A stretch of DNA of 53,117 nucleotides. It comes from Alphaproteobacteria bacterium casp-alpha6. GTDB lineage: Bacteria; Pseudomonadota; Alphaproteobacteria; Rhodobacterales; Rhodobacteraceae. The notes beneath the pieces are model-generated. The model saw only the letters and a list, made by a program, of their open reading frames with translations. It did no database searches and had not been told where the DNA came from. Shown here one piece after another: positions 19,257 to 27,942 of the stretch (position 1 is its first letter; every line of letters begins with the position of its first letter). The position numbers and the translations under genes are program-made. The DNA is taken from positions 70,879-123,995 of the forward strand of contig LFER01000063.1 in the NCBI GenBank assembly GCA_001510135.1. The letters run 5' to 3'.

Positions 19257-19281
19257 CGGTAGTTAACGGGACAGGACAGCG

Positions 19282-19839
19282 ATGGAAGGCTTTAATATTG
19301 TCGACGGCGTGATTTTGGGCACAGTACTTGTGTCCGCCGTTTTGGCTTACGCCCGCGGCGTGGTGCGCGAGATTATGTCCATCGCCAGTTGGATCGCTGC
19401 AGCCTTTGTGGCTTTTGTTTTTGCGCCCCAAGTCAAACCTCTGATCAAGGAAATTCCGGTAATTGGGCCAATTCTTTCAGACAGCTGCGAATTGGGTATC
19501 ATCGCTTCCTTTGCTGCGGTTTTTGCAGTGGCTCTTGTGATATTTTCATTTTTCACACCCCTCCTGACGTCCGTAATTAATAAAACTGGAGCCGGCAGCG
19601 CTGACAGGGCATTGGGGTTTTTGTTCGGTGTTTTCCGTGGCGTCGCTTTAATTGCAATTTTATTCTTCGCCTATAAATCGGTGTTCAATTCAGAAACCTT
19701 TGCCCTTGTCGATCAAAGCAGGTCCGCTGAAATTTTCGGCAATCTTGTGGCCAATATAGAGCAGCGCAATCCTGAACGCGCACTGGGGTGGATCACAGAA
19801 CAGTACGAACAGCTTGTAACGGCCTGCAGCAACACATAA
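19282..19839 (+). CDS. cvpA: CvpA family membrane protein
   Basis: The 185-residue product has about four hydrophobic segments and the CvpA hallmark AYARGVVREIMSIASWIAAA in its first 40 residues. GSADRALGFLFGVFRG near residue 104 is also family-like. CvpA was named for colicin V production but is mainly an inner-membrane protein with a role in envelope homeostasis. It stands before purF, as in many proteobacteria. The start is supported by AGGACAGCG. Confidence 0.9.
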   Translation: MEGFNIVDGVILGTVLVSAVLAYARGVVREIMSIASWIAAAFVAFVFAPQVKPLIKEIPVIGPILSDSCELGIIASFAAVFAVALVIFSFFTPLLTSVINKTGAGSADRALGFLFGVFRGVALIAILFFAYKSVFNSETFALVDQSRSAEIFGNLVANIEQRNPERALGWITEQYEQLVTACSNT

Positions 19840-19960
19840 GCACAAGTTCCAAAAAGAATATCCTCGCGTTGATAAAATTGAACTGAAACATTAATGACAC
19901 TGACGGCGAAACCATTTAAGTGTAAGCTCACTTAGACATGGCCGAGTCGGAGCGTTCATC

Positions 19961-21427
19961 TTGACGATCACAAAGTTCACGTTTTCCCATCCGTTTGACG
20001 ACGACAAACTCAAAGAAGAATGCGGTGTGTTCGGGGTCATTGGAATGAGCGATGCGTCGAATTTTGTCGCACTGGGCCTTCATGCGTTACAACATCGCGG
20101 ACAAGAAGCCGGCGGCATTGTTGCATATGATGCGACAGGGGGATTCAATTCAGCCCGTCGTTTTGGCTATGTTCGGGACAATTTCACCTCCAAGAGCCTG
20201 ATGTCAACCTTGCCTGGGGCCTTGTCAATCGGACATGTCCGCTATTCGACAGCCGGATCAAAACATGCAGCCATTCGCGATGTTCAGCCATTTTTTGGCG
20301 AATTTTCGATGGGTGGTGCCGCGATTGCACATAACGGCAATATTACAAATGCAGAGGCGCTCAGACGTGAATTGATTGAAAGAGGATCCATTTTTCAAAG
20401 CTCCTCTGACACGGAATGTATCATCCACCTGATGGCCCGCTCACTTCAACAGAACATCCCTGAACGGATGGAGGATGCCTTGCGCCGCGTTGAAGGAGCG
20501 TTTTCCATCGTTGCCATGACCGACCAGAAATTGATCGGTGTGCGCGATCCCATGGGAATGCGCCCCCTTGTTCTGGGCCGACTGGCGGATGGATGGGTCC
20601 TGAGTTCGGAAACCTGCGCTTTGGATATAATTGGTGCTGAATTCATCCGCGAAGTGGCGCCCGGCGAAATGGTGGTGATCAGTGAAAAAGGTTTGGAAAG
20701 CCATTTCCCCTTTCGCAAACGGGCCTCAAAATTCTGCATATTCGAACATGTCTATTTTTCCAGACCGGACAGTATTGTGAGCGGCCGCTCGGTTTATGAA
20801 ACACGCCGCCAAATCGGCGTCGAGCTTGCCAAAGAAAGTCCTGTGGAGGCTGACCTTGTTTGTCCCGTGCCTGACAGCGGCACCCCTGCGGCAATCGGTT
20901 TTTCACAGCACTCAGGCATTCCCTATGCCATGGGAATTATTCGCAACCAATATATGGGTCGGACGTTTATTGAACCGACAGATCAGATCCGAAACATGGG
21001 CGTGCGGTTGAAATTGAACGTCAACCGCTCTTTGATAGAGGGAAAGCGGATGATCTTGGTGGACGATTCCGTTGTCCGGGGCACCACATCGCGAAAGATA
21101 AAGGACATGGTTCTCGATGCGGGTGCCAAAGAAGTCCATTTTCGCATTGCCAGCCCGCCAACTGCCTGGCCCTGTTTTTATGGCGTAGATACCCCGGAAA
21201 GAGAAAAACTTCTGGCCGCAACGATGAGCGAAGAAGAAATGCGTCAACATCTTTCGGTCAACAGTCTGAAATTCATCTCCTTGGACGGTCTTTACCGCGC
21301 CGTGGGAGAAGCGGAAGGACGCGACAAAGAGTGTCCTCAATATTGCGACGCCTGTTTTTCAGGGCAGTATCCGATTGCACCGTCAGACATGTTGAACAAA
21401 GGGTTTCGGCTTGAGGCCGCGCAATAA
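19961..21427 (+). CDS. purF: Amidophosphoribosyltransferase
   Basis: The 488-residue enzyme makes phosphoribosylamine from PRPP and glutamine, the first step of purine synthesis. It begins with TTG at 19961. A short propeptide precedes the catalytic nucleophile Cys21 (KEECGVFGVIG), which must become the N-terminus after cleavage. The glutaminase domain has HALQHRGQEAGGI and HVRYSTAG. The PRPP motif is MILVDDSVVRGTTSRKI. Cysteines in KFCIFEHVY and CPQYCDACFSG suggest the 4Fe-4S type known from Bacillus subtilis. A nine-codon reading frame at 19938-19964 overlaps the TTG start. cvpA lies 121 bp upstream. Confidence 0.95.
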   Translation: MTITKFTFSHPFDDDKLKEECGVFGVIGMSDASNFVALGLHALQHRGQEAGGIVAYDATGGFNSARRFGYVRDNFTSKSLMSTLPGALSIGHVRYSTAGSKHAAIRDVQPFFGEFSMGGAAIAHNGNITNAEALRRELIERGSIFQSSSDTECIIHLMARSLQQNIPERMEDALRRVEGAFSIVAMTDQKLIGVRDPMGMRPLVLGRLADGWVLSSETCALDIIGAEFIREVAPGEMVVISEKGLESHFPFRKRASKFCIFEHVYFSRPDSIVSGRSVYETRRQIGVELAKESPVEADLVCPVPDSGTPAAIGFSQHSGIPYAMGIIRNQYMGRTFIEPTDQIRNMGVRLKLNVNRSLIEGKRMILVDDSVVRGTTSRKIKDMVLDAGAKEVHFRIASPPTAWPCFYGVDTPEREKLLAATMSEEEMRQHLSVNSLKFISLDGLYRAVGEAEGRDKECPQYCDACFSGQYPIAPSDMLNKGFRLEAAQ

Positions 21428-21474
21428 CTTGATTGCGAAATTCACAGATTAACAGCACATAAAGAACAGACGAT

Positions 21475-22116
21475 ATGACAGAAAAAATCGCTCTTATCAC
21501 CGGTGCGTCCCGCGGCTTGGGCGCGGCTCTGGCAGAGGTGCTTTCGCAAACACACCATATCGTTGCTGTTGCCCGTACAAGCGGGGCGCTTGAGGAATTG
21601 GATGACCGCGTTCAAGCCAATGGCGGCAACATGACCATCGCACCTATGGACATTACGAACCGTGATGCAATGGCGCATCTTTGCAAATCGCTTTTTGAAC
21701 GCTGGGGCTCTATCGATATTTGGGCCCATACAGCCATTCATGCAAGTCCATTGACACCGGCCAGTTCGCTTGATGCCAAAGATTGGGAAAAATCTGTGAC
21801 TGTAAACGTCATGGCAACAGGCATACTTATCCCCTATGTTGCGCCTCTTTTAACAGAGACGTCAAAGGCGCTTTTCTTTGATGATCCCCAAGGTGGTGAA
21901 AAATTTTTCTCGGCCTATGGGGCTTCGAAGGCAGCACAAATTGCCTTGGCCAAAAGCTGGCAAGTCGAGACTGCTCGCATTGGTCCCCGCGTGCAGATAT
22001 TGACGCCAGCTCCGATGCCGACGGCAACACGCGCGCGTTTTTTCCCGGGCGAAGACAAATCCAAACTGGCTACTCCAAAAGAAGAAGCGGTGCGGCTGCT
22101 ATCCCCGCTTCTCTGA
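21475..22116 (+). CDS. Short-chain dehydrogenase/reductase
   Basis: The 213-residue product is a compact SDR. The cofactor motif TGASRGLG is at residues 9-16 and the catalytic pair is in AYGASKAAQIALAKSW (Y-x-x-x-K). An acidic or polar tail usual in longer SDRs is absent. It follows purF by 47 bp, an arrangement I recall in other roseobacters. Substrate is unknown; the lack of a clear substrate loop near the C-terminus means an enzyme role is likely but not specific. Confidence 0.88.
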   Translation: MTEKIALITGASRGLGAALAEVLSQTHHIVAVARTSGALEELDDRVQANGGNMTIAPMDITNRDAMAHLCKSLFERWGSIDIWAHTAIHASPLTPASSLDAKDWEKSVTVNVMATGILIPYVAPLLTETSKALFFDDPQGGEKFFSAYGASKAAQIALAKSWQVETARIGPRVQILTPAPMPTATRARFFPGEDKSKLATPKEEAVRLLSPLL

Positions 22117-22281
22117 AATATTATCCCTCAAAAGACCATTGGACTGCGTCGACCAACGCGTCCCCAGTTTCATCTCTGCGACATAGCGTGTCTCACCCCT
22201 TGCCTTGAGCGGCAGAATGATTCTAGGAATACATGAGGGATGACCATCTGAACAACCGCCCCAATCAATGAAAGGGAGCAC

Positions 22282-23424
22282 ATGCAATTTGCCCTTAGCG
22301 AAGAACAAACTGCCATTTGGGATATGTCTCACGCCTTTGGTCAAGACAACATCGCACCCTTTGCCCGTGAATGGGAATTGGCAGGCAGTATTCCCAAAAC
22401 CCTCTGGCCCAAAGTTGCCGAATTGGGTCTGGGCGGAATTTATGTCAGTGAGGAAAACGGGGGATCCGGTTTAGGGCGTCTGGATGCGACTTTGATTTTT
22501 GAAGCTTTGGCTATGGCTTGCCCTTCTGTATCTGCATTTTTATCGATCCATAATATGTGCGGCGGCATGATTGACAGCTTTGCCTCTCAGGAAAGCAAAT
22601 CACGCTGGCTGCCGGACTTATGCGCCATGAACAAAGTGTTCAGCTATTGCCTGACAGAACCCGGATCGGGCTCTGACGCGGCCGCGCTGCGCACCCGCGC
22701 CATCCGGACAAACGAAGGCTACGAACTCACCGGCACCAAAGCTTTCATTTCCGGAGGATCATATTCGGACGCCTACATTGTTATGTCGCGTACAGGGGAC
22801 GACAGCCCAAAGGGAATTTCGGCCGTTATTGTTGAAAAAGGCGCGGAAGGTCTTAGCTACGGGGCACTTGAAGACAAAATGGGCTGGCGCGCGCAACCCA
22901 CTGCGCAGGTACAGTTTGACAACTGTAAAATCCCAGCGGACAACCTTTTGGGAGACGAGGGGCGCGGATTTTCTTATGCCATGGCAGGACTAGATGGCGG
23001 GCGGTTGAATATCGCGGCAAGCGCCTTGGGCGGCGCGCAAAGTGCCTTGGATCAAACACTCAGCTATATGAAAGAGCGCAAAGCCTTTGGCAAAACGCTT
23101 GACCAATTTCAGGCGCTGCAATTCAAATTGGCAGAGCTTGAGGTGAAACTTCAATCTGCGCGAATTTTTTTGCGTCAGGCGGCTTGGAAATTAGATACGA
23201 AAGCAAAAGATGCGTCAAAATTCTGTGCAATGGCCAAGCTTTATGTGACAGACGCCTCTTTTGATGTTGCCAACGCCTGCCTGCAATTACATGGAGGATA
23301 TGGTTATCTGGCAGATTACGGCATTGAAAAAATTGTCCGGGACCTTCGCGTGCATCAAATTTTGGAAGGCACCAATGAGATTATGCGCATGATCATTTCG
23401 CGACATATGTTGAGCGAACGATGA
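22282..23424 (+). CDS. Acyl-CoA dehydrogenase, isobutyryl-CoA dehydrogenase type
   Basis: The 380-residue flavoenzyme probably oxidises isobutyryl-CoA to methacrylyl-CoA in valine breakdown. The FAD and substrate regions show CLTEPGSGSDAAALRTRA and GTKAFISGG. The catalytic Glu lies in HQILEGTNEIMRMIISRHML, which is very like the C-terminus of human ACAD8 (isobutyryl-CoA dehydrogenase). The next two genes encode the following enzymes of the pathway, which supports this substrate. The start is backed by AAAGGGAGC. The 165-bp gap upstream holds no other gene. Confidence 0.9.
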   Translation: MQFALSEEQTAIWDMSHAFGQDNIAPFAREWELAGSIPKTLWPKVAELGLGGIYVSEENGGSGLGRLDATLIFEALAMACPSVSAFLSIHNMCGGMIDSFASQESKSRWLPDLCAMNKVFSYCLTEPGSGSDAAALRTRAIRTNEGYELTGTKAFISGGSYSDAYIVMSRTGDDSPKGISAVIVEKGAEGLSYGALEDKMGWRAQPTAQVQFDNCKIPADNLLGDEGRGFSYAMAGLDGGRLNIAASALGGAQSALDQTLSYMKERKAFGKTLDQFQALQFKLAELEVKLQSARIFLRQAAWKLDTKAKDASKFCAMAKLYVTDASFDVANACLQLHGGYGYLADYGIEKIVRDLRVHQILEGTNEIMRMIISRHMLSER

Positions 23425-24452
23425 CCGACATTCACATACGCCGATCTGGTCACGTGGGACGGATCACGCTTCAGCGTCCAGATGCGCTTAATGCGATGAC
23501 TTACAACATGTGTCAGAAAATTGACGCGGCACTCAAAAGTTGGGCGGATGACAGTTCTGTAAAATGTGTGCTGATCGATGCGCTCGGAAAGCGCGCCTTC
23601 TGCGCGGGAGGGGATATTGCCGATCTCTATGCCACCGGAAAGGCGGGAGATTATGAATATGGACAAACTTTCTGGGCGGAAGAATACCGAACAAACGCTC
23701 TTATTGCAGAATATCCTAAACCCTATGTAGCATTGATGCAGGGTTTCACGATGGGCGGTGGCGTGGGTATTTCTTGTCATGGCTCTCATCGGATTGTCGG
23801 GGAAAGCAGTCAAATCGCCATGCCAGAATGCGGAATCGGGCTGGTGCCTGATGTTGGGGGATCACACATTCTTGCACAGGCTCCCGGGGCCTTGGGGGCT
23901 TATCTGGGTTTGACCTCACATCGCATGTCTGCGGCAGATGCTATTCACGTGGGCTTTGCAGATTATTTTATTCCAGAGGCAAAGTGGCCCACCCTCATCA
24001 CCGCATTGGAAGACAGCGGGGATGTGTCAATCATAAAAAGCTTCAGTGAAGCCGCACCCAGAGGAACGCTGCAAGAGGAAGAAGAGCAGATCAATGCGAT
24101 CTTTGCAACATCAGACTTATCAGAGATTGTGCGCCGCCTGACACAGTCAGCTCATCCATTTGGAGAAAAAGCACTCAAGGCAATGGTGCGAAATTCTCCT
24201 CTTTCGATGGCCTGCACCTTGGAAATACTCGACCGCCTTCGCGAAACCAAAGGTGATTTAAGGGCAACATTGACTTTGGAGTACCGGTTTACCGCGCGGG
24301 CTATGGAACATGGAGATTTCCTCGAAGGCATCCGCGCAGCCATCATTGACAAAGACCGCATGCCGCAGTGGAAACATAACATTATGGCTGTTCCCAAAGC
24401 GGATATTGAAACCATGTGCGCACCGCTTGGCGCACTTGAACTTACGTTTTGA
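23421..24452 (+). CDS. 3-hydroxyisobutyryl-CoA hydrolase
   Basis: The 343-residue crotonase-fold protein most resembles HIBCH, which releases 3-hydroxyisobutyrate from its CoA ester in valine catabolism. The oxyanion-hole region FTMGGGVGISCHGSHRI and the active-site phrase MPECGIGLVPDVGGS match that subgroup rather than simple enoyl-CoA hydratases, and the C-terminal extension is present. Its ATG overlaps the stop of the dehydrogenase gene by 4 bp. A separate enoyl-CoA hydratase, needed between the two steps, is not found here and may be supplied elsewhere. Confidence 0.9.
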   Translation: MTDIHIRRSGHVGRITLQRPDALNAMTYNMCQKIDAALKSWADDSSVKCVLIDALGKRAFCAGGDIADLYATGKAGDYEYGQTFWAEEYRTNALIAEYPKPYVALMQGFTMGGGVGISCHGSHRIVGESSQIAMPECGIGLVPDVGGSHILAQAPGALGAYLGLTSHRMSAADAIHVGFADYFIPEAKWPTLITALEDSGDVSIIKSFSEAAPRGTLQEEEEQINAIFATSDLSEIVRRLTQSAHPFGEKALKAMVRNSPLSMACTLEILDRLRETKGDLRATLTLEYRFTARAMEHGDFLEGIRAAIIDKDRMPQWKHNIMAVPKADIETMCAPLGALELTF

Positions 24453-24462
24453 GGAGAAGATC

Positions 24463-25335
24463 ATGAAAGTAGGATTTATCGGCTTGGGCAATATGGGTAA
24501 ACCTATGGCACTCAATCTGATGGCTGCAGGGCATGAGGTCAACGGATTTGACACGGCGCCCGTCGAAGCTGAGGGCTTACACATTTTGAGTACCGCCAGC
24601 GAAGCAGCTAAAGGTGCCGATGTCGTGATTACAATGCTTCCAAATGGAGCAATCCTGCGATCTGTTGCCGAAACTGTGCTACCGGCAATGTCCGCAGGAG
24701 CGGTATTTTTAGATTGTTCGACAGTTGATGTGGACAGCGCCCGCGCCGTTGCCGCAATGGCGGAAGAGGCAAATGTGATCCCCCTCGATGCACCTGTATC
24801 CGGCGGGATCGGCGGGGCATCTGCAGGGACTTTAACCTTTATGGTGGGCGGCTCAGAGGCCGGTTTTGAAAAAGCAAAGCCTCTCTTTGATATCATGGGA
24901 CAAAAGGCGGTCCATTGCGGTCCCTCCGGAAATGGTCAGGCCGCGAAAATCTGTAACAATATGATTTTAGGTGCAACGATGATCGTGACATGCGAAGCCT
25001 TTGCACTTGCTGACAAACTTGGATTGGATCGGCAATCCATGTTTGATGTGGTTAGCACCTCTTCTGGGTATAGCTGGACCATGAATGCCTATTGTCCAGC
25101 ACCAGGGATTGGTCCAACATCTCCGTCGGATAACGGCTATAAACCCGGATTTGCCGCAGAGTTGATGCTCAAAGATCTACGCCTCAGCCAACAGGCCGCA
25201 GAAATGGTTGATGCTGACACGCCAATGGGACAAATGGCCCAAAACCTTTATGCGCAATTTGTCGAGGTTGAAGACGGTGAAGGCAAAGATTTTTCTGCAA
25301 TGTTGCCGCGCTTTGAAAGACGGCGGCGTTCTTAA
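24463..25335 (+). CDS. mmsB: 3-hydroxyisobutyrate dehydrogenase
   Basis: The 290-residue NAD-dependent enzyme oxidises 3-hydroxyisobutyrate to methylmalonate semialdehyde. The N-terminal Rossmann motif is GFIGLGNMGKPMALNLMAAG, the substrate region is DAPVSGGIGGASAGTLTFMVGG, and the catalytic lysine lies in GNGQAAKICNNMILG. The start at 24463 has GAGGAGAAG before it; an upstream ATG at 24310 is inside the preceding gene. The methylmalonate-semialdehyde dehydrogenase gene mmsA is not adjacent. The stop shares the tetramer TTAA with the stop of the convergent gene. Confidence 0.93.
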   Translation: MKVGFIGLGNMGKPMALNLMAAGHEVNGFDTAPVEAEGLHILSTASEAAKGADVVITMLPNGAILRSVAETVLPAMSAGAVFLDCSTVDVDSARAVAAMAEEANVIPLDAPVSGGIGGASAGTLTFMVGGSEAGFEKAKPLFDIMGQKAVHCGPSGNGQAAKICNNMILGATMIVTCEAFALADKLGLDRQSMFDVVSTSSGYSWTMNAYCPAPGIGPTSPSDNGYKPGFAAELMLKDLRLSQQAAEMVDADTPMGQMAQNLYAQFVEVEDGEGKDFSAMLPRFERRRRS

Positions 25336-26873
25336 CGCCCTTTGAAAAAGCTTCCTAGAACGCCACGAATAATTTTTCGGCCAGTGGCACCCTTAAGTTC
25401 TTTGATAAAGGCTTGAGATAAGGCTTGTCCAAAAGAATCCTGACGGGCGCTCGATCGTGCATGTGCACCGCCAACCCGAAGTCCCGAATACCGGCGTGCC
25501 GCATTGAAATCTCGCACTTCCGGCCGTTCGTCTTCTAAATATTTCTCAACCTTTTCTGCATCTTCAACTGCAGCTATAGCGCGAGCCTGAAGCACTTCGT
25601 AGGCTGACCTGCGATCAATCGGGGTTTCATATTTTCCGTGTAAAGGAGACCCCTCAATCACCTTATGCCGCTCGGCAGGCTCAATCGCTCCTAGATGAGA
25701 TGAAGGAGGCCGAATCAAAGTTCGCTCCACAACGCCTGGAACGCCTTTCTTCTCAAGAAAGGACGTCACGGCCTCGCCAACCCCGACTTGCAGTATCGCT
25801 TCTTCCACGGAAAATCGGGGGTTTTCACGGTATGTCTCTGCAGCAAGGCGCAAAGCCTTGCGGTCCTTGGCGGTATAGGCGCGCAATGCATGTTGAACAC
25901 GGTTTCCCAATTGACCCAAAATATCCTCTGGGACATCAGCCGGATTTTGAGTGACAAAATAAACTCCCACGCCTTTGGATCTGATCAACCTTGCAACCTG
26001 TTCGACTTTATCCACCAATGCTTTGGGTGCATCTTCGAACAAAAGATGGGCCTCATCAAAGAAAAAGACCAGCTTGGGTTTATCAGGGTCACCCACTTCG
26101 GGAAGCGTTTCAAACAGTTCCGACAGGAGCCACAAAAGAAAGCTCGCATAAAGGCGCGGTGCAGCCATCAGTCTATCTGCCGCAAGAATATTTATGCGCC
26201 CTAGCCCCGCCGGATCAGTCGCAATCATGTCAGTCAGATCAAGAGCAGGTTCGCCAAACATTTTGGCTGCGCCTTGGTTCTCAAGCACCAAAAGCCGGCG
26301 TTGAATGGCTCCATTGGATTGAACCAATATAATTCCGTAACGCAAAGACAGCTCTTGGCGGTTCTCCCCCAACCAGACGAGCAACGACTGGATATCTTTG
26401 ATATCTAACAGTGCCAAACCCTGTTCATCGGCCAATCGGAAAGCAATGTTCAAGATGCCTTCTTGCGCCTCGCTCAGTTCAAGAAGTTGAGACAACAACA
26501 AAGGCCCCATCTCAGCGATAGTTGTGCGGATGGGATGGCCTGCTTCACCGAATAAATCCCAAAAGACACATGGAAAGCTTTGATAACCGTAATCTGAAAA
26601 CCCAATCGTTTCTGCACGACTTTGGAAAGCCTCATGCAGCTTATGTGTGGCGCTGCCCGATTTAGCCAACCCTGACAAATCACCCTTCACATCAGACAGG
26701 AACACCGGAACGCCCGCCTTTGAAAACTCTTCTGCCATAATCTGTAATGTGACAGTTTTCCCCGTGCCGGTCGCACCTGCAATCAGCCCATGACGGTTGG
26801 CATATTTTAGCTTGAGGTATTGGGGCACCGCGTAATCAACATTCCCGCCACCTATAAAAACTTGTTCTTGCAT
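25332..26873 (-). CDS. HerA-like ATPase (DUF853/YjgR family)
   Basis: The 513-residue product belongs to the HerA/FtsK-type ATPases known as DUF853. Walker A is GATGTGKT at residues 33-40 and Walker B is KLVFFFDEAHLLFEDAPKAL. The family phrases GVYFVTQNPADVPEDILGQLGNRVQHALRA and FSVEEAILQVGVGEAVTSFL are clear. The C-terminus has a basic motif region (GRKIIRGVLGSFFKGR). Relatives are linked to DNA handling, but the E. coli YjgR role is not well defined. It is convergent with mmsB; a GGCGTTcttAACGCC hairpin (25325-25339) covers both stops without a T run. Confidence 0.9.
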   Translation of the reverse strand: MQEQVFIGGGNVDYAVPQYLKLKYANRHGLIAGATGTGKTVTLQIMAEEFSKAGVPVFLSDVKGDLSGLAKSGSATHKLHEAFQSRAETIGFSDYGYQSFPCVFWDLFGEAGHPIRTTIAEMGPLLLSQLLELSEAQEGILNIAFRLADEQGLALLDIKDIQSLLVWLGENRQELSLRYGIILVQSNGAIQRRLLVLENQGAAKMFGEPALDLTDMIATDPAGLGRINILAADRLMAAPRLYASFLLWLLSELFETLPEVGDPDKPKLVFFFDEAHLLFEDAPKALVDKVEQVARLIRSKGVGVYFVTQNPADVPEDILGQLGNRVQHALRAYTAKDRKALRLAAETYRENPRFSVEEAILQVGVGEAVTSFLEKKGVPGVVERTLIRPPSSHLGAIEPAERHKVIEGSPLHGKYETPIDRRSAYEVLQARAIAAVEDAEKVEKYLEDERPEVRDFNAARRYSGLRVGGAHARSSARQDSFGQALSQAFIKELKGATGRKIIRGVLGSFFKGR

Positions 26874-27036
26874 CCACTTACTCCTACCTATGAAAATCCT
26901 ATACTATGTCTTTGATCGCGCACGAACAAAAAACACCCTTGGGGGATAAAAGATCTAAAGATTTTGGGCCGTAATTTGAAAAATTGACCTGCAAAACCAA
27001 TATTTCAAAGTTTTGGCAAACTATGCAATTTATCTG

Positions 27037-27065
27037 TTGACCAAGTGAATTTCATTGACTAGCAT
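27037..27065 (+). promoter_or_regulatory. Predicted sigma-70 type promoter of the candidate small RNA
   Basis: TTGACC at 27037-27042 and TAGCAT at 27060-27065 are separated by exactly 17 bp, a good match to a housekeeping promoter. It predicts a start near 27072 and points to the hairpins and terminator that follow, with no ORF between. Confidence 0.5.
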
Positions 27066-27071
27066 TTGTCT

Positions 27072-27146
27072 CACAAAAGTCGGCCAGTCCGACAGGGAGA
27101 GAAAATATAACATAAAGGAGGTCGTCTTTGGGCCTCCTTTTTTATT
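27072..27146 (+). ncRNA. Candidate small RNA of about 75 nt
   Basis: The 358-bp gap between the HerA-like gene and phoB has no ORF on the plus strand, yet carries a promoter, a hairpin (GTCGG 27079-27083 with CCGAC 27089-27093) and a classic terminator. A purine-rich single strand (AGGGAGAGAAAATATAACAT) lies between the hairpins. The terminator itself contains GGAGG and CCTCC, so it could act as a ribosome-site mimic or anti-SD element, as known for CCUCC-containing small RNAs of Rhodobacter. I cannot assign it to a named family. Confidence 0.5.
27114..27143 (+). terminator. Rho-independent terminator of the candidate small RNA
   Basis: AAAGGAGG (27114-27121) pairs with CCTCCTTT (27133-27140) over an 11-nt loop and runs into a T tract on the plus strand only. 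No protein gene on this strand ends nearby, which is the main reason to suspect an RNA gene. Confidence 0.85.
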
Positions 27147-27231
27147 AATAGATTTATCGAGTTTTCTGAAAAAAATTTGGAATTTGGTGAAACCGAAACG
27201 TAATTATTTTGTCTGAATGTCCTTGAAAGAC

Positions 27232-27915
27232 CTAGCCCAAGGCATAGCCTGCACCACGTACCGTGCGCAGAGGATCTTTTCCTCCGAACTGACAAAGTGC
27301 TTTGCGTAGACGACCGATGTGTACATCAACAGTGCGGGTATCCACATATATATCTCGACCCCAAACCCTGTCCAAAAGCTGTTCACGCGTCCATACACGC
27401 CCCGGTTTTTCCATGAAGGTGCTGAGCAGGCGAAATTCAGTTGGACCAAGCTTTAGCTCTGTGTCTGAGCGATAGACTTTATAGGTCTCACCATCAAGAC
27501 GGATATCATCATATGACAACTTTTCACCGATCGCAGCGGCCCGCAAACGACGCAGTTGCGCTTTGACACGCGCAATCAATTCAATGACTGAGTAAGGTTT
27601 CACCACGTAATCATCTGCCCCAGTTTCCAAGCCCCTCACGCGATCAAGTTCCTCCGAGCGGGCAGAAAGCATGATGATAGGGATTGACTTGGTGTCATTA
27701 CTCACTTTGAGACGCCGACACACTTCAATCCCAGATACCTGAGGGATCATCCAGTCTAGAACAATAAGATCCGGCAGGTTTTCACGAGTAAGGAGAAGAA
27801 CATCTTCGCCATTATCCGCTTCCACAACCTGAAAGCCTTCTGCTTTAAGGTTGTAGCTTAGCACGGACCTTTGCGCAGGTTCATCCTCAACTAGCAAAAC
27901 AACAGGCTGTGACAC
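27232..27915 (-). CDS. phoB: Phosphate regulon response regulator PhoB
   Basis: The 227-residue OmpR-type regulator activates phosphate-starvation genes. The receiver domain has acidic Glu10/Asp11 and the phosphorylated Asp54 in LIVLDWMIP. The winged-helix domain ends with GRDIYVDTRTVDVHIGRLRKAL and TVRGAGYAL. The start is GTG at 27915, directly after GGAGG at good spacing. It is the last gene after pstB and phoU, 27 bp from phoU, and its partner kinase gene phoR lies upstream of pstB. Confidence 0.95.
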   Translation of the reverse strand: MSQPVVLLVEDEPAQRSVLSYNLKAEGFQVVEADNGEDVLLLTRENLPDLIVLDWMIPQVSGIEVCRRLKVSNDTKSIPIIMLSARSEELDRVRGLETGADDYVVKPYSVIELIARVKAQLRRLRAAAIGEKLSYDDIRLDGETYKVYRSDTELKLGPTEFRLLSTFMEKPGRVWTREQLLDRVWGRDIYVDTRTVDVHIGRLRKALCQFGGKDPLRTVRGAGYALG

Positions 27916-27942
27916 GAGAGCCTCCTTTTAAAACTGCGCGTG

